Shown piece after piece: positions 21,686 through 33,671 of a stretch of 64,000 nt of DNA. The notes below the pieces were generated by a model. It was not told the DNA's origin and did no database searches. It was given only the letters and a program-made list of their open reading frames with translations. How positions within the stretch are numbered: the stretch's first letter is position 1; the number at the start of each line of letters is the position of its first letter. This stretch comes from Rhyacophila brunnea (lineage: Eukaryota > Arthropoda > Insecta > Trichoptera > Rhyacophilidae). The stretch is taken from contig JAGYXB010002024.1 of the NCBI GenBank assembly GCA_022495005.1, positions 806,001 through 870,000 of the forward strand. Direction: 5' to 3'. Made by a program: the position numbers and the translations under genes.

Positions 21686-22760
21686 ACCCAGTTGAAATTG
21701 TAAATTATCAAAAAAATGTCTAAATTTGCAAGCTTCGTATTTTTCCGTTAGGTGCCTCTGGTAGGTAAAGACATCGCCTAAATATACTCGTATAATTGTA
21801 TAGTCATAGATGTATAATTGTATTTTCACTGCTTTTGTATGTTTATATTATGTTCTTTTTTTATATTTTCATTTTTATCGCTATTACTTAGAATTTGTAA
21901 CGCCGACAATAATATGTTAAAAAATAAATTGAATTGAAATATTCGTGCGGATACAGGCACATTATTATAGATAAAATTGCTCATAATTACAGAAAGTCTA
22001 TTTTTTTAATTTAAAAGAAGTTTGTAAAATTTTAATTTTGCTTTTTGAAAACACTATCTTTAAAGGTAGTGAAAAAGTGTGAGAAACTATGCTCTAGAAT
22101 CTAGAATAATGAGCATATTATTTTGTTTCATTTAAACTATGCACTGGAGGAACATTTTTAATTAATTTTATAGCCCTGCACTTTGAATGAGTTTGTTCTA
22201 CTACCGAAGCACATCCCGACAAGATCGCCGCCTTCTACATGCCAGTCCAGGCGTTAAATTATTTTCTTTCTCGCCTTAAAGAGACGCTCCATGTGAAATT
22301 TTCTTTCCCTGCATTCGTTTTCCTTTGGCGAATGCGTTGCGGAAATGACTAAGTCTTGGGAAATGTTTTTAGTTTGGCGATTTTGTGCTTACGGTTAGGA
22401 AAAGTGTTCACCCATGAAATAGCAATTATACTATTAATTGAAAACGGGATTTTTGGCGGTAAATCTATTAGGGTGGTGGAAGATGAATAGGGTTGGTGTT
22501 AGAATTAAGTGAAGCTAGTGGAAGTACGAGTATCTTAGTCATTATTTAGATTTTAGCTTTGTGAGAATTAATAGGAAAACCCTGAAAGCTTACCCAATGC
22601 CAACAACATAGTAAGTTGTCAAAATCTTGTCATCCCCTATAATATTATCAGAACATATTCTGTTAGACTGCCTTTCAACGTAAGTGTATGTCAAATATTT
22701 ATAAAACTGTTTTTATTTAGCATCATTCATTTTGAACTTCTTTAAAATCTAACATACTCG
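21686..22760. other. Unassigned stretch
   Basis: Nothing recognised; a somewhat GC-richer patch at 22190-22340 has no convincing coding frame. Confidence 0.35.
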
Positions 22761-22762
22761 TA

Positions 22763-23126
22763 CATAATTTTGAAAACACTTCTGAGAAAATATATTATAA
22801 CCAATAAAAAAAATCTTTTTGAAAAAAGTAAGACACTCCGCAGGAATCGAACCTGCACCTCTTGGGTTTCGCGCCCGTAATGATAAAGGCGCCGTACTTA
22901 ATTGCGACAAATTTGAACTAATAGCTTTTTATAATACTCTCTGAAGCGATTTTGAAAATTGAGCTACATTGGCTATCGGCTTTTGTACTTTAAATCAAAG
23001 TAGGTATTACTTTGATTACTAACCGACGTCACGGATTACTCCAAGATATTTTGTGTTGTAACTTACTTGAACTTCCTAATAATTTTTAATTAACAGTTTT
23101 TTTATTCAACGAATAATTCACAAAGT
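22763..23126 (-). mobile_element. SINE1, interrupted by piggyBac element
   Basis: Minus-strand copy: tail (ACATAATTTTGAAAACACTT at 22763), head with B box (GGAATCGAACC at 22844) and the 5' region with ACCGACGTCACGGAT (23022). Its 5' end runs into the piggyBac-like insertion at 23127; matching sequence resumes at 24465. Confidence 0.75.
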
Positions 23127-23130
23127 TTAA

Positions 23131-24460
23131 CCCCTTACCGCATGGGTTTTTTTTTCGTTTTGAAAAAAATATATGTTATGAATCATGGTTGGAAAGGTTA
23201 GTAAAAAATAATTAAAAAAATTTTGCTGTATTATTTATAGTATATTTAAAAGATAATTAATTGTGCCATATATGGCACTACATGCAGTCACGATAAGATT
23301 AACAATGTACCCATATCTGGCACCTCATGCATTATTGAGGATAAAAAACATGAATGAAATAGAAAATTGTGAAATAAAAAGAAAACAGAAATTAGGCAAT
23401 ATGAAACTCGGCAAAGCAGTTTGCCCCTCAAATGATGATTACTTAAACCCTGACGGCTAAAATTATTAAACATGGAACATGCTTTGCCAACTGATTCTCT
23501 GAATGCTGGTTGTCCAAATTCGAAAAAAATGTATTTGTTAAAGTAACCGAATCCAAAGGATTTAATCAATTTTACTTTTCTAAAAACTAAAATTTATAAA
23601 TTCATATAGTATATATATAATCGCTAGAAGTAATGGATATGGGCTTATGATAGCTGAAATAAGTAATATTTTTTGAATCAATTTTGTCGATGGAATTGAG
23701 GTTGCGGGGTGCGGATCACACGCCATTGCCGAAGCGCCGTTCGTGACCAAGTGAACTCTAAAGCCACTCGTGGCCCGCGCTACTTTCGTGTTATTTTCGT
23801 TTTCATTACCGCAATGCAATGCTGTGCAATGTTTTCATAATGAATCCGCCCGGGTGGTCTAAACGGACTAAAAAAGGACTAAAGCATGTTCCATGCTAAA
23901 ATTCCATTCCCATAGAATCTGCCAGCATCTAGTTCGATGCGACGAAAAAAAACACCGTCATTAGTTCTTCATAAAGAAAGTTTATTAATAGAATAACCTT
24001 TAATGCATGTAGTGCCAAATGTGGAAAATATAAAAATAACTTTTAATGCATGTAGTGCCAGATATGGCCGTATACATATAGTCTTCAATGCATATAGTGC
24101 CAGATTTGTCCTTACATAAACATCATATTATAATAATGATTGAAACAGAAATACTACCAAAATATTACAGTTGTGTTCAGCAATATCTGATCTTATGAAA
24201 TATTTTTTTTTCGCTCATACTGTACACAGTTGCATTGAAATAGCCGCTTAAAAACGCAACAAATAACACGTGTTGTCGTTGCAGTTTGAAATTGCTATAA
24301 CTGAGTGAAAAATTCTGTTAGTGACCGCTAGGTGGCAGTATTCGATAGATGAATATTGCCCGATATGGTTCTATATGCAGTAAAACGATAAATGATTTTC
24401 GTAACACCCAAAAATTTATTTTGTGCTGCGGCCATATATGGCACCCTATGCGGTAAGGGG
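23131..24460. mobile_element. piggyBac-like non-autonomous element
   Basis: CCCCTTACCGCATGGG at the left is matched inverted by CCCTATGCGGTAAGGGG at the right, with TTAA on both sides (23127-23130, 24461-24464). TTAA duplication and CCC-type ends are the piggyBac signature. A motif related to TGCATGTAGTGCCAGATATG recurs six times (23266, 23309, 24001, 24044, 24086, 24431; three inverted). No transposase frame was recognised in the 1330 bp. Confidence 0.85.
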
Positions 24461-24464
24461 TTAA

Positions 24465-24540
24465 GATTGTTATATTCTAAGTATTAAACATCTTAAATGT
24501 TGTGAATTATTCGTTGAATAAAAAAATATGTAATTTCTTT
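24465..24540. repeat. SINE1 sequence beyond the piggyBac insertion
   Basis: 24465-24490 continues the minus-strand SINE1-tail-like sequence cut at 23127. 24496-24530 carries GTGAATTATTCGTTGAATAA in the opposite orientation, making an inverted pair with 23103-23123 across the insertion. Confidence 0.55.
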
Positions 24541-24587
24541 AAAATCATTCTGCTAGTTTAAAATTTATGAAACTATCAAAAAAGCGC

Positions 24588-25085
24588 CAGTGGTGGCCAA
24601 CCTATGGCACGCGTGCCACTGGTGGCACGCAAAGTGATTTTGCATGGCACCCGAATGTTTTAGTTTGTAGAGATAAAATACATATAATAATAATAAAATG
24701 ACAGATCGCATTGTATAAAAAATAGTAGGAAAATACAAGAATAAGCTTTAGGTTTAATTTAAATATATAATATTACCCGATTCACTACTTACGTACTAAT
24801 TACTAAATATTTACCACATTTAAATAATATATTAATTATATCTAATGGCTAACTAAGTCAAACGCGTAAATGAGCAAAGAATTTTATTAATATCCACAAA
24901 AATGACTGCACCAAATAAGAAACAAAAATTTGATGTACATAATTCTGGCAGGCAGTTTCAAAATTGGTGAAAATATGTGTGTTATGTTCTGTGAGTGGTA
25001 TCTAAAACGTCATCATTTTTCGACAGTTTAAAAATAATATTTGGGAAATTTTGTCACGCGTACGTAAAAAGGTTCGACAACCCTG
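24588..25085. mobile_element. hAT-like MITE remnant
   Basis: CAGTGGTGGCCAACCT at 24588 is matched in outline by the inverted right end (GGTTCGACAACCCTG, ending 25085). GGCACGCGTGCC and TCACGCGTACGTAAAAAGG lie just inside. The flanks show no convincing 8-bp duplication. The right-end type recurs at 34240. An old dispersed repeat sits inside at 24790. Confidence 0.6.
24790..24870. repeat. Old dispersed repeat, copy 3
   Basis: TTTACCACATTTAAATAATA, TTAATTATATCTAATGGC and CAAACGCG match the copies at 2520 and 4540. Confidence 0.5.
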
Positions 25086-25218
25086 TTATAGCCGTTTTGC
25101 ATTGTATTTGATGCAATGTAGATGTCGTATATCTCTTCAGGGTGCAATAATTAACTATTCAATTTAATAGTGCCATCAAATGTGCAAGTAACTTAAAAAT
25201 AAGTAACTAGATAACCTA

Positions 25219-25389
25219 GAGTCCGTATTCTTTATGCTGGTGTGCGGTTTATCCCCCGCTTCAGCATCTAAACACTGCATTCCTTCTCGTTCCCTCCCAT
25301 TGAAAACTTGCAACAGTCAAACGCGATGACACAATGCTTTCCGTCCGCGAGCGAGGTGACGTGAACGCCAGTTTAAAGAATACGTACTC
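25219..25389. mobile_element. TA-flanked short MITE
   Basis: GAGTCCGTATTCTTTA at 25219 pairs with the inverted TAAAGAATACGTACTC ending at 25389, with TA on both sides. The 171-bp interior is GC-richer than its surroundings and non-coding. Confidence 0.65.
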
Positions 25390-26770
25390 TACAGTGTATG
25401 CATTTTGGTTCCGTGACGATACGACACTGTCCTGAGACTGATAATAGGCATATAAGAGAGACAAGATATAACAATGTAGGTATTATTGCATTGAAAACAC
25501 AGAGAGATATTGATATAAAGTAAGTCTGTAGCTCACTTTTGTTAAGACGTTAGTAAATAAATATGATAGTTTGATTAACATGTTCAAACACGCGCATTAA
25601 CATGATCTTACTCCCTACTTCATTTATCGTTTATCAATTTATTTATGTATGTTGTAGCTTAGCCACTGGGAAATGCAAATAGAAATGGCGTATTTCAAAA
25701 AAATACTGCCTTATTCATAGGTCAATAATCATTATAAAACAAACATTATTCGAAAGATGTTTATCACATTTCAATGGTCAAAGACATATCTTATAATCGG
25801 TATCTTTAGAATTATCTTTAAATGTGTTAATCGAGCCTATTTTTGAATAATAAAATGCTTAATTCTTGTCAAATTTGGGATCAAAATGATTATAAAATAT
25901 AATTTTTTATCGTAAATATGTCACTATAAAATAATGTTAACATTAATTTTACTAATGGTTTTATAAATGCGTTTAAAAATCAATAAACCTAAAAAATATT
26001 ACCACTTCACATGGATGTACTGAAATATGACTATATTCTAAAACATTAGAGCGAGAGGTTTAAAAGAAAACTATTTTATGTAATAAAAATACTTTATGCA
26101 GTCATCAAATATATAAAATAAATATAAAGGATAATAAAGCTTCAAAATTATATAAATAGATTATCTACAATGTTTAAGAAATGTCCAGGGTTATGCTCTG
26201 AAAATTCTATAAACGCTCCATTTTGACCTACGCTAAGCATGTGGGCCGTTAAGGTAGCGGTATTTTAATTTGCCTATACACACATTTACAACCAAAACAT
26301 TCAATGGATGTTGGGTTATTATGCAAAAGACAGAAAGCATGCCATATATTCTGGCTTGAAGTATCTTTAGTACATAATGAAACACCTTATCAGGTAGCAT
26401 TATTTGTTATTTTGAAACTAGATAAAACACAAATTGTTCATAGGTGGCAAACTGCTATTTTCATCTGGTAACAGAAGTCATGTTATTAATAATCTCTAGA
26501 TAAATACAAATAATATAATATGTAACAGTGGAGATATAAAAATATGATTGGCTACAACAACGAACAATTAAATCAACATAAACCATTCAGTAAAATCTCG
26601 GAAATGGGGAAATAAATTATTAAAAACGAAGAAAAGAATGTCATGGTGTCGAATTCGTTATTGAATTAGGTGAAAATAAGATAACACAATTTTACCTCGT
26701 TAAAATATTTGTTCAGAGGTACAGAAATATTGAAAAAAAAATATAATAATAAATTAAATAAATAAATTCA
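25390..26770. other. Unassigned AT-rich stretch
   Basis: No coding or shared repeat was noticed in 1.4 kb. Confidence 0.4.
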
Positions 26771-26815
26771 TTATTATCATTGGCTGGGATCAATCCTTTG
26801 TTGTATAAAGTATGC
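26771..26815 (-). mobile_element. RTE-like LINE tail scrap
   Basis: ATTATCATTGGCTGGGATCA followed by ATCCTTTGTTGTATAAAG parallels the 3' end at 15712-15750 (ATCATCAGCCGGGGTCAATC). Only about 45 bp remain. Confidence 0.55.
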
Positions 26816-27730
26816 TTCTTGTTAATTAGCATTGTTTTTTTAATCGTATTATTTCCTATTCAAAACGAGGGATATTTGGCTACGGGAGGGAAAACCCAGA
26901 CAGAAAACCACACGCCAACTCGACCGGCCAGTGTGGTGTGACACGTCCAAATACTTCATATGGCAAAGAAACAAAATAGTACTTACATAATTTTGATTGT
27001 ATGCTCTCCGCCTTTTTAAAGGTTCTAGAGCCGTCACTGGTCACTTTGTAAGAATGAATGAACATGACAAAGGTAAATCAATGATAGCCTTCTTATTCTA
27101 AAATAGGAGAACCAATCCGAGCTTTATTTTGGACCGAATATGTAGTGGTTCATGGTACGTCAAGAAAATTATACCACTCGTAATATCAAAAGCTCTTAAA
27201 CCATTTGTTCTCTAACTGTGAAAAGGAAAGGTCTCTTGTCGTTATTGTTTTAACGCCGTAAAAAGAAAATCGCTCGTTTTTAAGAGGCTCCGTTTTTTAT
27301 GAAACGGCTTTTTGTTTTTACTTCGGGCAATGTTTTATTTGCGGTGACATTATTTCTCAAGTGTAAATGTTTTTTTAACAACGCCTCTCTCCCCAAAGTG
27401 ATTCACATCCGGGATTTTTTTTATTTCACTTTTATTGTCTTAATGGGCGTTGTAAGAGATATTTTTTGAAAATGCTCATGAAAAACGAAACGTTAAAAAT
27501 ACTTGACATTTTTTAAATCCTCACCTGGTAAAGATTTTTTTTTGTTTCCAAGTTGTATAATATTTAGAAGGTCAATAAAAATGGAAAACAATACTATTCG
27601 TTATTCTTTTTATCTTCACATAAAAATCAGGTGGTGGAAAAGTGAAAAACTGAGGAATGATTGTTAGTTATTTACGATAACCTAACCTTACCCACTGAGT
27701 CCTTCCATTGAAAAACAATATATTGTATTT
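26816..27730. other. Unassigned stretch
   Basis: Nothing recognised; short frames near 26849-27065 match no family. Confidence 0.35.
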
Positions 27731-27747
27731 ATACCGACCACAGTATT

Positions 27748-27930
27748 TTTTTAGAATTATTAATAACCATGTCCTTGCTTTTTCGTACAAGGTGGTTGTT
27801 AGTAAATTTGAACAATCACAAACACCCAGACTTTGAGAAAATCACATAAACATTGTGTCGTCACCGGGTCGAACCCAGAACTCTCGGGCGGAAGGCCAGC
27901 GCCTTACCCACTGCACCACGAGAGCCGCTG
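27748..27930 (-). mobile_element. SINE4 with 14-bp target duplication
   Basis: On the minus strand the tRNA-like head starts at 27928 (GCGGCTCTCGTGGTGCAGTG, GGTTCGACCC). The body CTGGGTGTTTGTGATTGTTC ends in TTAATAATTCTAAAAAAA. CCGACCACAGTATT (27734-27747) and CCGGCCACAGTATT (27931-27944) flank it, differing at one base. This is a clear retroposon. Confidence 0.9.
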
Positions 27931-27954
27931 CCGGCCACAGTATTGAATTCACGC

Positions 27955-28065
27955 TTAACGCATTCGCTGCTGAGTAGATAATGCCTTTTTAATTAGCACC
28001 TTTAAAATGCACGTTAATTACATCGATCGGCCGCCTGGTCATTACGCGCATGTGCGTCTTCAGCG
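27955..28065. repeat. Old dispersed repeat, copy 4
   Basis: GCTGCTGAGTAGATAATGCC, AAATGCACGTTAATTACATC and a CGCGCATGTGCG end match the family at 4540-4650. Confidence 0.5.
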
Positions 28066-28252
28066 TCCAAAGTATTAATCAAAGAAGGTCATTTTATCAA
28101 CTATGACAACGTGTTTTTTTTTCTTACACAATACAAAACGATAAAGGATAACCTAAAATTGTTATTAAAAATGTTGCATTTAGAAAATTAAGCTTTTTGA
28201 ATTTAACGTTTTTAAAATTTTGCTTCAATATGCTACTCTTTTACATGGGCAC

Positions 28253-29500
28253 TTCATTGAAAGCACACTTGAATACATGGTGACCTAAGTCTTGGTCTGC
28301 TCCTGAGACATTCCCAGTGATACAAAAAAACTGATGCTTTACATCTAATCGTAGAGTCCCGTGATACGCCAGATTAAGACCGGGTGTGGTTTGGTCTGGC
28401 CATTAACTTTCAATCTTTCAATGTTAAAAATATTATTGGAAAAGAATAATAATGTTCTCCAGGCTCACTTTCACGAGAATCCTGAATTATAGGGCATTTT
28501 TAATTCTGAGGCGCTTTTTTATTAATGACATTATAATCCAGTTAGATTGAAAGTTTAACATGCATTTTTTTCGAATATAATTCAGATTAAATTTGTTTGT
28601 GGAAACAAATATGATTTTTTTAACCATATTATGGGCCTCCACAGAGTGGTGGTTTGTATTAACAGATTTTTGTTTTTACGAGAAGTGGATGTTAGTGGCT
28701 GGCCCAACCTATTAGGTCGATACTCTGACTCAAACACAAATTGAAAAACAATATGTGAATTTGCCAGACTCAGGATTTGACATTATAGGCCGATGCTTAA
28801 GCCACTCAGCTATCGTGGGGTATATACACAATATGTAAAGACATATTATTACTAAAAACTATCTCTTTTTTTATTTTGTGAATACTGCGAATTTCTCTTT
28901 ACAAGCAATTCAAATTATGTTGGTTGAATAATTTCCAACGTACGGATATATAAGATGGTGACCAAAGTCTAGACTTTTTGTATGAGACCACCTAATAGAC
29001 AAAGTTTATATGGATGAGCCACAAATGCTAGCAGCTATCAAAGAGATTAATCCAGCACTAATCAAAATGTCATGCAGAATTTATCCGAAAAAGAAAGAAT
29101 TTTCAAGCGTTAAGCAAAGGGACATTTGAGTGATTTTTTTTCGTGTTTAGTGTAAAGAAAAACTAAAAAAAAAGGATTAAATTTAATAATGAATGGTATG
29201 AAAATATATTTTTATTTATAAACAGTTGAAGAAAGCCAACATAAACTTATATATTATTAAAATAATGAATTATGACAGTTCTCATTAAATATAATAACAA
29301 ATAGATTTTTCGATGTACGGACACGCCCACAAACTACATTGAAGTTGATGTCCCACCAACCCAAATCTTCTCTGCACCATACTCAGTCTTAATCAGACGT
29401 ATCATGAGACCTATCGTTTAATGTTATACATCAATTATTGGGAATGTCTCAGGAGCAGTTACCCAAGATTAAGGGCGATATGCGAAATGTGCTTTGAATG
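28253..29500. repeat. Long inverted-repeat structure
   Basis: 28253-28400 pairs inverted with 29341-29500; both contain CTCCTGAGACATTCCC and TGATACG-CAGATTAAGAC. It may be a ~1.25-kb DNA transposon with long arms or two opposed copies of one repeat. A SINE2 copy is nested inside. No coding similarity was seen in the spacer. Confidence 0.6.
28608..28825 (-). mobile_element. SINE2, reverse copy
   Basis: Parallel, in reverse, to 21430-21675: head CCCCACGATAGCTGAGTGGC on the minus strand, then TGAGTCTGGCAAATTCACAT, CACTCTGTGGAGGCCCAT and an A-rich end. Target duplication is uncertain. Confidence 0.75.
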
Positions 29501-30084
29501 AATTTATATGACATTGAGTTAACACTTTTTACTGCCAGTCAAATTTATTTTTACAAGGTCCATACCTCTAGGTCGGCTATTTTTGGAATAAAATAATTTA
29601 CGTAAATAATATGAAACACATATAAGAATGATGAAAATTTTTGAAACTCTACCAAATTACACATTTCTGTATTTCTTCGTCAAAATTTACCACTACAACA
29701 CTACTACTAACTTTCGCGAATTAATTCGCTTATGACCTGATGGTACATAACGACTTTGGCAAATAAATTTACTCGTGGCACTTAAAACATTTAAATTGAA
29801 GTAAGTAACAAAAGCTAATGCAAAACTGTCAACATTCTAAGTGAATATATCTTCACGTTGGCAGTATGACGCCGCAAATTTTCTAAATACAACAGAAAAA
29901 TAATTACTCTTTGTGGCGGCTAGTACGGATGGTCCGATGGGCCCATCAGCTGGTTGAACCAATTTGAGCAGCTCTTGCCTTTCCGTATACAGTTCCAGGA
30001 CAAGTAGATACTGTAAACTAAAATTTTTCACCCTATTTATATGGAATATCGCCCTACGCCGCTAAGTGTGCAATGGTCAGATGC
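29501..30084. other. Unassigned stretch
   Basis: A 64-codon minus-strand frame at 29837-30031 matches nothing I know. Confidence 0.35.
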
Positions 30085-30475
30085 CATGGATTACAAGGTT
30101 AAATGTAAGTTGTACGTATGCAGTTCATCGTGGGACACTTATTTGTGCACAGCAGTACGTGAAACATGAGTTATTCGTTGAACATTTCACCGTGGTATAC
30201 ATATTTGTACGTATCTTACAAAATGCCGCGATAGTTTGCAAATAGTACTGTTCCAATTAGATTAACCCTTACCTAACTTAACCCAACCTAGTAAAGACAT
30301 CTCATAAAATTTTCCACATGTTGTAGCATACGTACAAATATACTCCACGGTGACATGTTCAACGAAGAACTCCTCATTTGATTAAATGTTACATGAACTC
30401 ATGTTTTACGTACTGCGGCTCACGAATAAGTGTCCTGCGGTAAACTGTTTACGTACAAATTTCCGGATACGGTAT
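30085..30475. mobile_element. Foldback element with TTAGG-like apex, copy 2
   Basis: Left arm TTGTACGTATGCAGTTCATC, GACACTTATTTGTGC and TTTCACCGTGG is mirrored on the right by CCACGGTGACATG, CACGAATAAGTGTCC and TACGTACAAATTTCC. The apex has CTTACCTAACTTAACCCAAC. The copy lies in the opposite direction to 14640-14990, judged by the apex and its neighbours. No target duplication is secure. Confidence 0.75.
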
Positions 30476-30874
30476 CACAAAGTTCAGTATACTCACAACT
30501 AGTCTCGCGCTATTCGTAGTAGTTAATCTATTATTTTACCGCGCTTCATAGCTTCCTTTTAAGATCCATGTATTTTTTTGGTGAGCATGATCTCTTTGGG
30601 ATATGTTTTTTGTATTATTAAAGTGTGAATTTGTTCCTATATATAGATAACGGGATCTTTTCTTTGGTCCATTCCTAGTTCATTTACATCCTGCGCTCGG
30701 ACATAAGGCTGATAACACATAGGCGACAATCACAATTCAAGTGACCCGCCCACTCTCGAGGGGACAAAACGCAAAACATACGCGATATGATTATCTGCTA
30801 GCACCAGGCGCGTAGCTTCCAGCTATCATATAAAATTAATAACATATGTAATTATATCGCTTTTTTTTTAATTA

Positions 30875-31045
30875 TTAATAACAATGTCCTTAATTTTTGT
30901 ACAAGGTGGTGGTTAGTAATTTTGAACAATTACAAACACCCAGGCTATGAGAAAATCGTAAAAATATTGTGTCCTTGCCGGGAATTCAAAACTAGAGCTC
31001 CCAGATGGAAGATCAAAACCTTACCGCTGTTTTTTCTATATATAG
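30875..31045 (-). mobile_element. SINE4, older copy
   Basis: ATTATTAATAACAATGTCC, ACAAACACCCAGGCTATGAG and GAGCTCCCAGATGGAAG parallel 27760-27925 with more substitutions. The head is eroded near 31040. Confidence 0.65.
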
Positions 31046-31760
31046 ATGGAGCCATAATGAAGAAAAGTGAAGCTAAGAATGTTACTAAGGTTGCTAATGA
31101 TTAACTTAGCTGCAAGTCTTCCGGAATTGTAAGCTTATTTTTAATTTCACACAGTTATTTTCTGTTGTTTATCAAAAATACCAAAGTATTTAAAAACAAT
31201 GTGAGATTCAGTCGATTTCATTAATTAGTAAAATAAATATATAACGATAAACACTAAAACTTTGAATGGATGAACAATAATTATGAAAAATTGCAAAAGC
31301 TATGCATAAATAAGTAATGCAATTTAATATTCATTTCATTGAGATTTTGTTTACTTTCATTTTGGATGACTCCAATACTGAAATGAAAAAAATGAATGTT
31401 AGTTGTGTTACCTCTTTTAACCTCTCTTCGATCAGGCTTATCGGTCATCAATAACAAGAACTGCAAGACTAAATAATGCGCTCTTTCTAGATACGTATAC
31501 ATTTTGAGTAATGTGCTGTATATTTTATTTAAAAAATACTTTGTTTTAATTATCTCTTCTGAGATAAATTTTTCCTTTATATTTTTATTATACCGACACA
31601 ACGATAAATATTGTGGTTTGTTGCAATCTGTTATTTTTTATATCTACTAAATATTATGTTACGAACGTCTTAAAATAATAACTTGTAACATATTTTTTTT
31701 GAAGTAGGTATAATATGCAGATATAATTTATATAATTTGAAATTCCTTAGAAATATTATG
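31046..31760. other. Unassigned AT-rich stretch
   Basis: A 106-codon minus-strand frame at 31281-31601 is AT-driven and matches nothing I know. Confidence 0.35.
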
Positions 31761-31764
31761 CGTA

Positions 31765-31835
31765 TTAGAAACATAATTTTGAAAACATATTAGTACGCAG
31801 CGGGATTCGTATCCATTGTAATTCTAGACAACATG
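31765..31835 (-). mobile_element. SINE fragment with SINE1-type tail
   Basis: ACATAATTTTGAAAACATAT is the family tail, and GCGGGATTCGTATCC is an eroded B-box arm, both on the minus strand. The head differs from SINE1. Confidence 0.45.
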
Positions 31836-31984
31836 ATTTACTAATTATTAACCTGTACGTATCATACCTAGTCACGGTGAACTTAACTAACAGCAATAAT
31901 TAATAAATAATTTAAAAAAATGTAGCATTCGTCTTTGAATAATATTATTAATTATATAATCCGGAAAACATTTTTTTAATTAGA

Positions 31985-32885
31985 CTAATAATTGAACATA
32001 CATAATTTTGAAAACACTTCTGAGAAAATATAATATAACCAATAAAAAAAATCCTTTTTGAAAAAAAGTAAAAGGCCATACTAAATTGCGATCCTTGACG
32101 TCGGTTAGTAATTAAAGTAATACCTACTTTGATTTAAAAAAAATACAAAAGCCGATCGCCAATAGTGCCTCAATTTGGGAAGCGCTTCAAAGAGTATTAT
32201 GAGCCAAGAGTTAAAATTTGTCGCAATTAACTATGGCACCTATAGCGTAGTGGTCTATGTGCATGGGCGCGAAACTCGAGAGATGCAGGTTCGATTCCTG
32301 CTTGGTGTCTTACTTTTTTCAAAAAAGATTTTTTCTATTGGTTATATTGTATTTTATATGTATGACGCTAGTATGGACTCTAGTATGGACGCTAAACCAA
32401 GAGATGTCACGGAGACTTGAAGCTTTCGAGATGTGGCTGTATAGACGCATCCTCAAAATTCCTTGGACTGACCGGGTGACAAATGTTGAAGTTCTCAATC
32501 GAATGGGAAAGGACCGAGAAGTTCTACGTTGTATCACAACTAGTAAACTACAGTACCTCGGCCACATTATGAGAGGACAAAAGTACAGCATTCCCCAACT
32601 TGTCATTCAAGGAAAAATCAATGGTAAGCGTAGCAGAGGACGGCGCCGCACTTCGTGGCTTAAGAACCTCCGTGATTGGTACGATTGCAGCTCTACTGAA
32701 CTGTTCCGGGTAGCAGACGATAAAGATAAGATCGCCTTTATGGCGGCCGACCTCCGCTAGGGGATGGCACAATGAGAAGAATATATTTTCTCAGAAGTGT
32801 TTTCAAAATTATGTATGTTCAATAATTAGAATGTTACATTCTTAAATCTTGCGAATTATTCGTTGAATAAAAAAAATAGTTAATT
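31985..32885 (+). mobile_element. SINE1 copy with inverted tail, split by LINE
   Basis: 31990-32075 is a SINE1 tail and body in reverse, joined to a forward copy from about 32095 (5' region, head at 32232-32310 with B box GGTTCGATTCC and an acceptor-like GGCACC..GGTGTC pair). The forward copy breaks at ~32360 and resumes at ~32783 (TTTTCTCAGAAGTGTTTTCA) through its GAATTATTCGTTGAATAAA end. Confidence 0.75.
32370..32780 (+). pseudogene. LINE ORF end (family D) inside SINE1
   Basis: The frame reads LEAFEMWLYRRILKIPWTDR, VTNVEVLNRM, KLQYLGHIMRGQKYS, KRSRGRRRTSWLKNLRDWY and IAFMAADLR before a stop at 32758. This is the standard C-terminal part of a LINE ORF2. The insertion is 5'-truncated. Partly matching TATTTT-rich sequence at both joints may be a short target duplication. 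Confidence 0.85.
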
Positions 32886-33489
32886 TAAGACTAATAATTT
32901 GTTAAAAGTGTTGAAAGTACGACGTAATCAAAATACCTACCTACTTATATACAAACTTATGAGGATTTGGATGGCTTGGATATTATAATAGTTTCAGTAT
33001 TTCTAGCTCCGCCATTTTGGCGGGGTCATTTGCAATCCAACAGTCTATTTGAAATAGGCTACCGGAAATTATGGGTGGATTCACTAACGTTTCGCTTAGT
33101 CTGGCGGAACTTGGTGGCGGTCTCTTATGGCATAGCGACACAACACAATTTCCGGATGGGGCTATATTATTTTTGGCGGTTCGTCCACGACCGCATCGCC
33201 ACAAGTTTGAAACTTGGCATTATATTTAGGGATGACCCTTAGAAGCGAACTTTCAAAAATGATATGCGAATCTATGGAAATATTAATAATTATGTGAATG
33301 TTGATCATAAAGTGTTAAATATTTGATAAATAATTAAATATTCACTATCAGAAAATGAAAACTTCAAACAGTTTAAAAACTTATGTCTTGCAAAGCAAAA
33401 AAAAAAATGCTCTTTCTTTATCCTTCTCTCATACACATTAACATAATAAGGTAATTATGTTTTCTATCACCATACCCTTTTAATACGTC
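32886..33489. other. Unassigned stretch
   Basis: A 91-codon frame at 32967-33242 (+) overlaps an opposite 73-codon frame; neither matches a family I know. Confidence 0.35.
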
Positions 33490-33665
33490 TTTTCTCAAAT
33501 CAAATTTCAAATCAAATTTATTTATTTTACATATAATGAACATAACAAATTATAAATTTAAAGCGTTCACGACATAACATAAAATAAGTGTTAACAATAT
33601 TTAAAATAAAAATACAGAGAAACATCAGTTAATAATACAATAAGTAATAAATTAAGAAAAGAAAA
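33490..33665 (-). mobile_element. LINE family G, 3' UTR scrap
   Basis: Minus strand AACGCTTTAAATTTATAATT, TGTTATGTTCATTATATG and a AAATAAATTTGATTTGA end resemble the 3' end of family G at 37380-37440. Only UTR sequence remains. Confidence 0.5.
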
Positions 33666-33671
33666 TAAAAT

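Noticed and set aside
23263..24110. A CRISPR-like array from repeated GTGCC motifs
   Set aside because: Units occur in both orientations at irregular spacing and relate to the piggyBac-like terminal repeats; the setting is eukaryotic.
32967..33242. A 91-codon protein gene
   Set aside because: Overlaps an equally long opposite frame, with no similarity to a known family.
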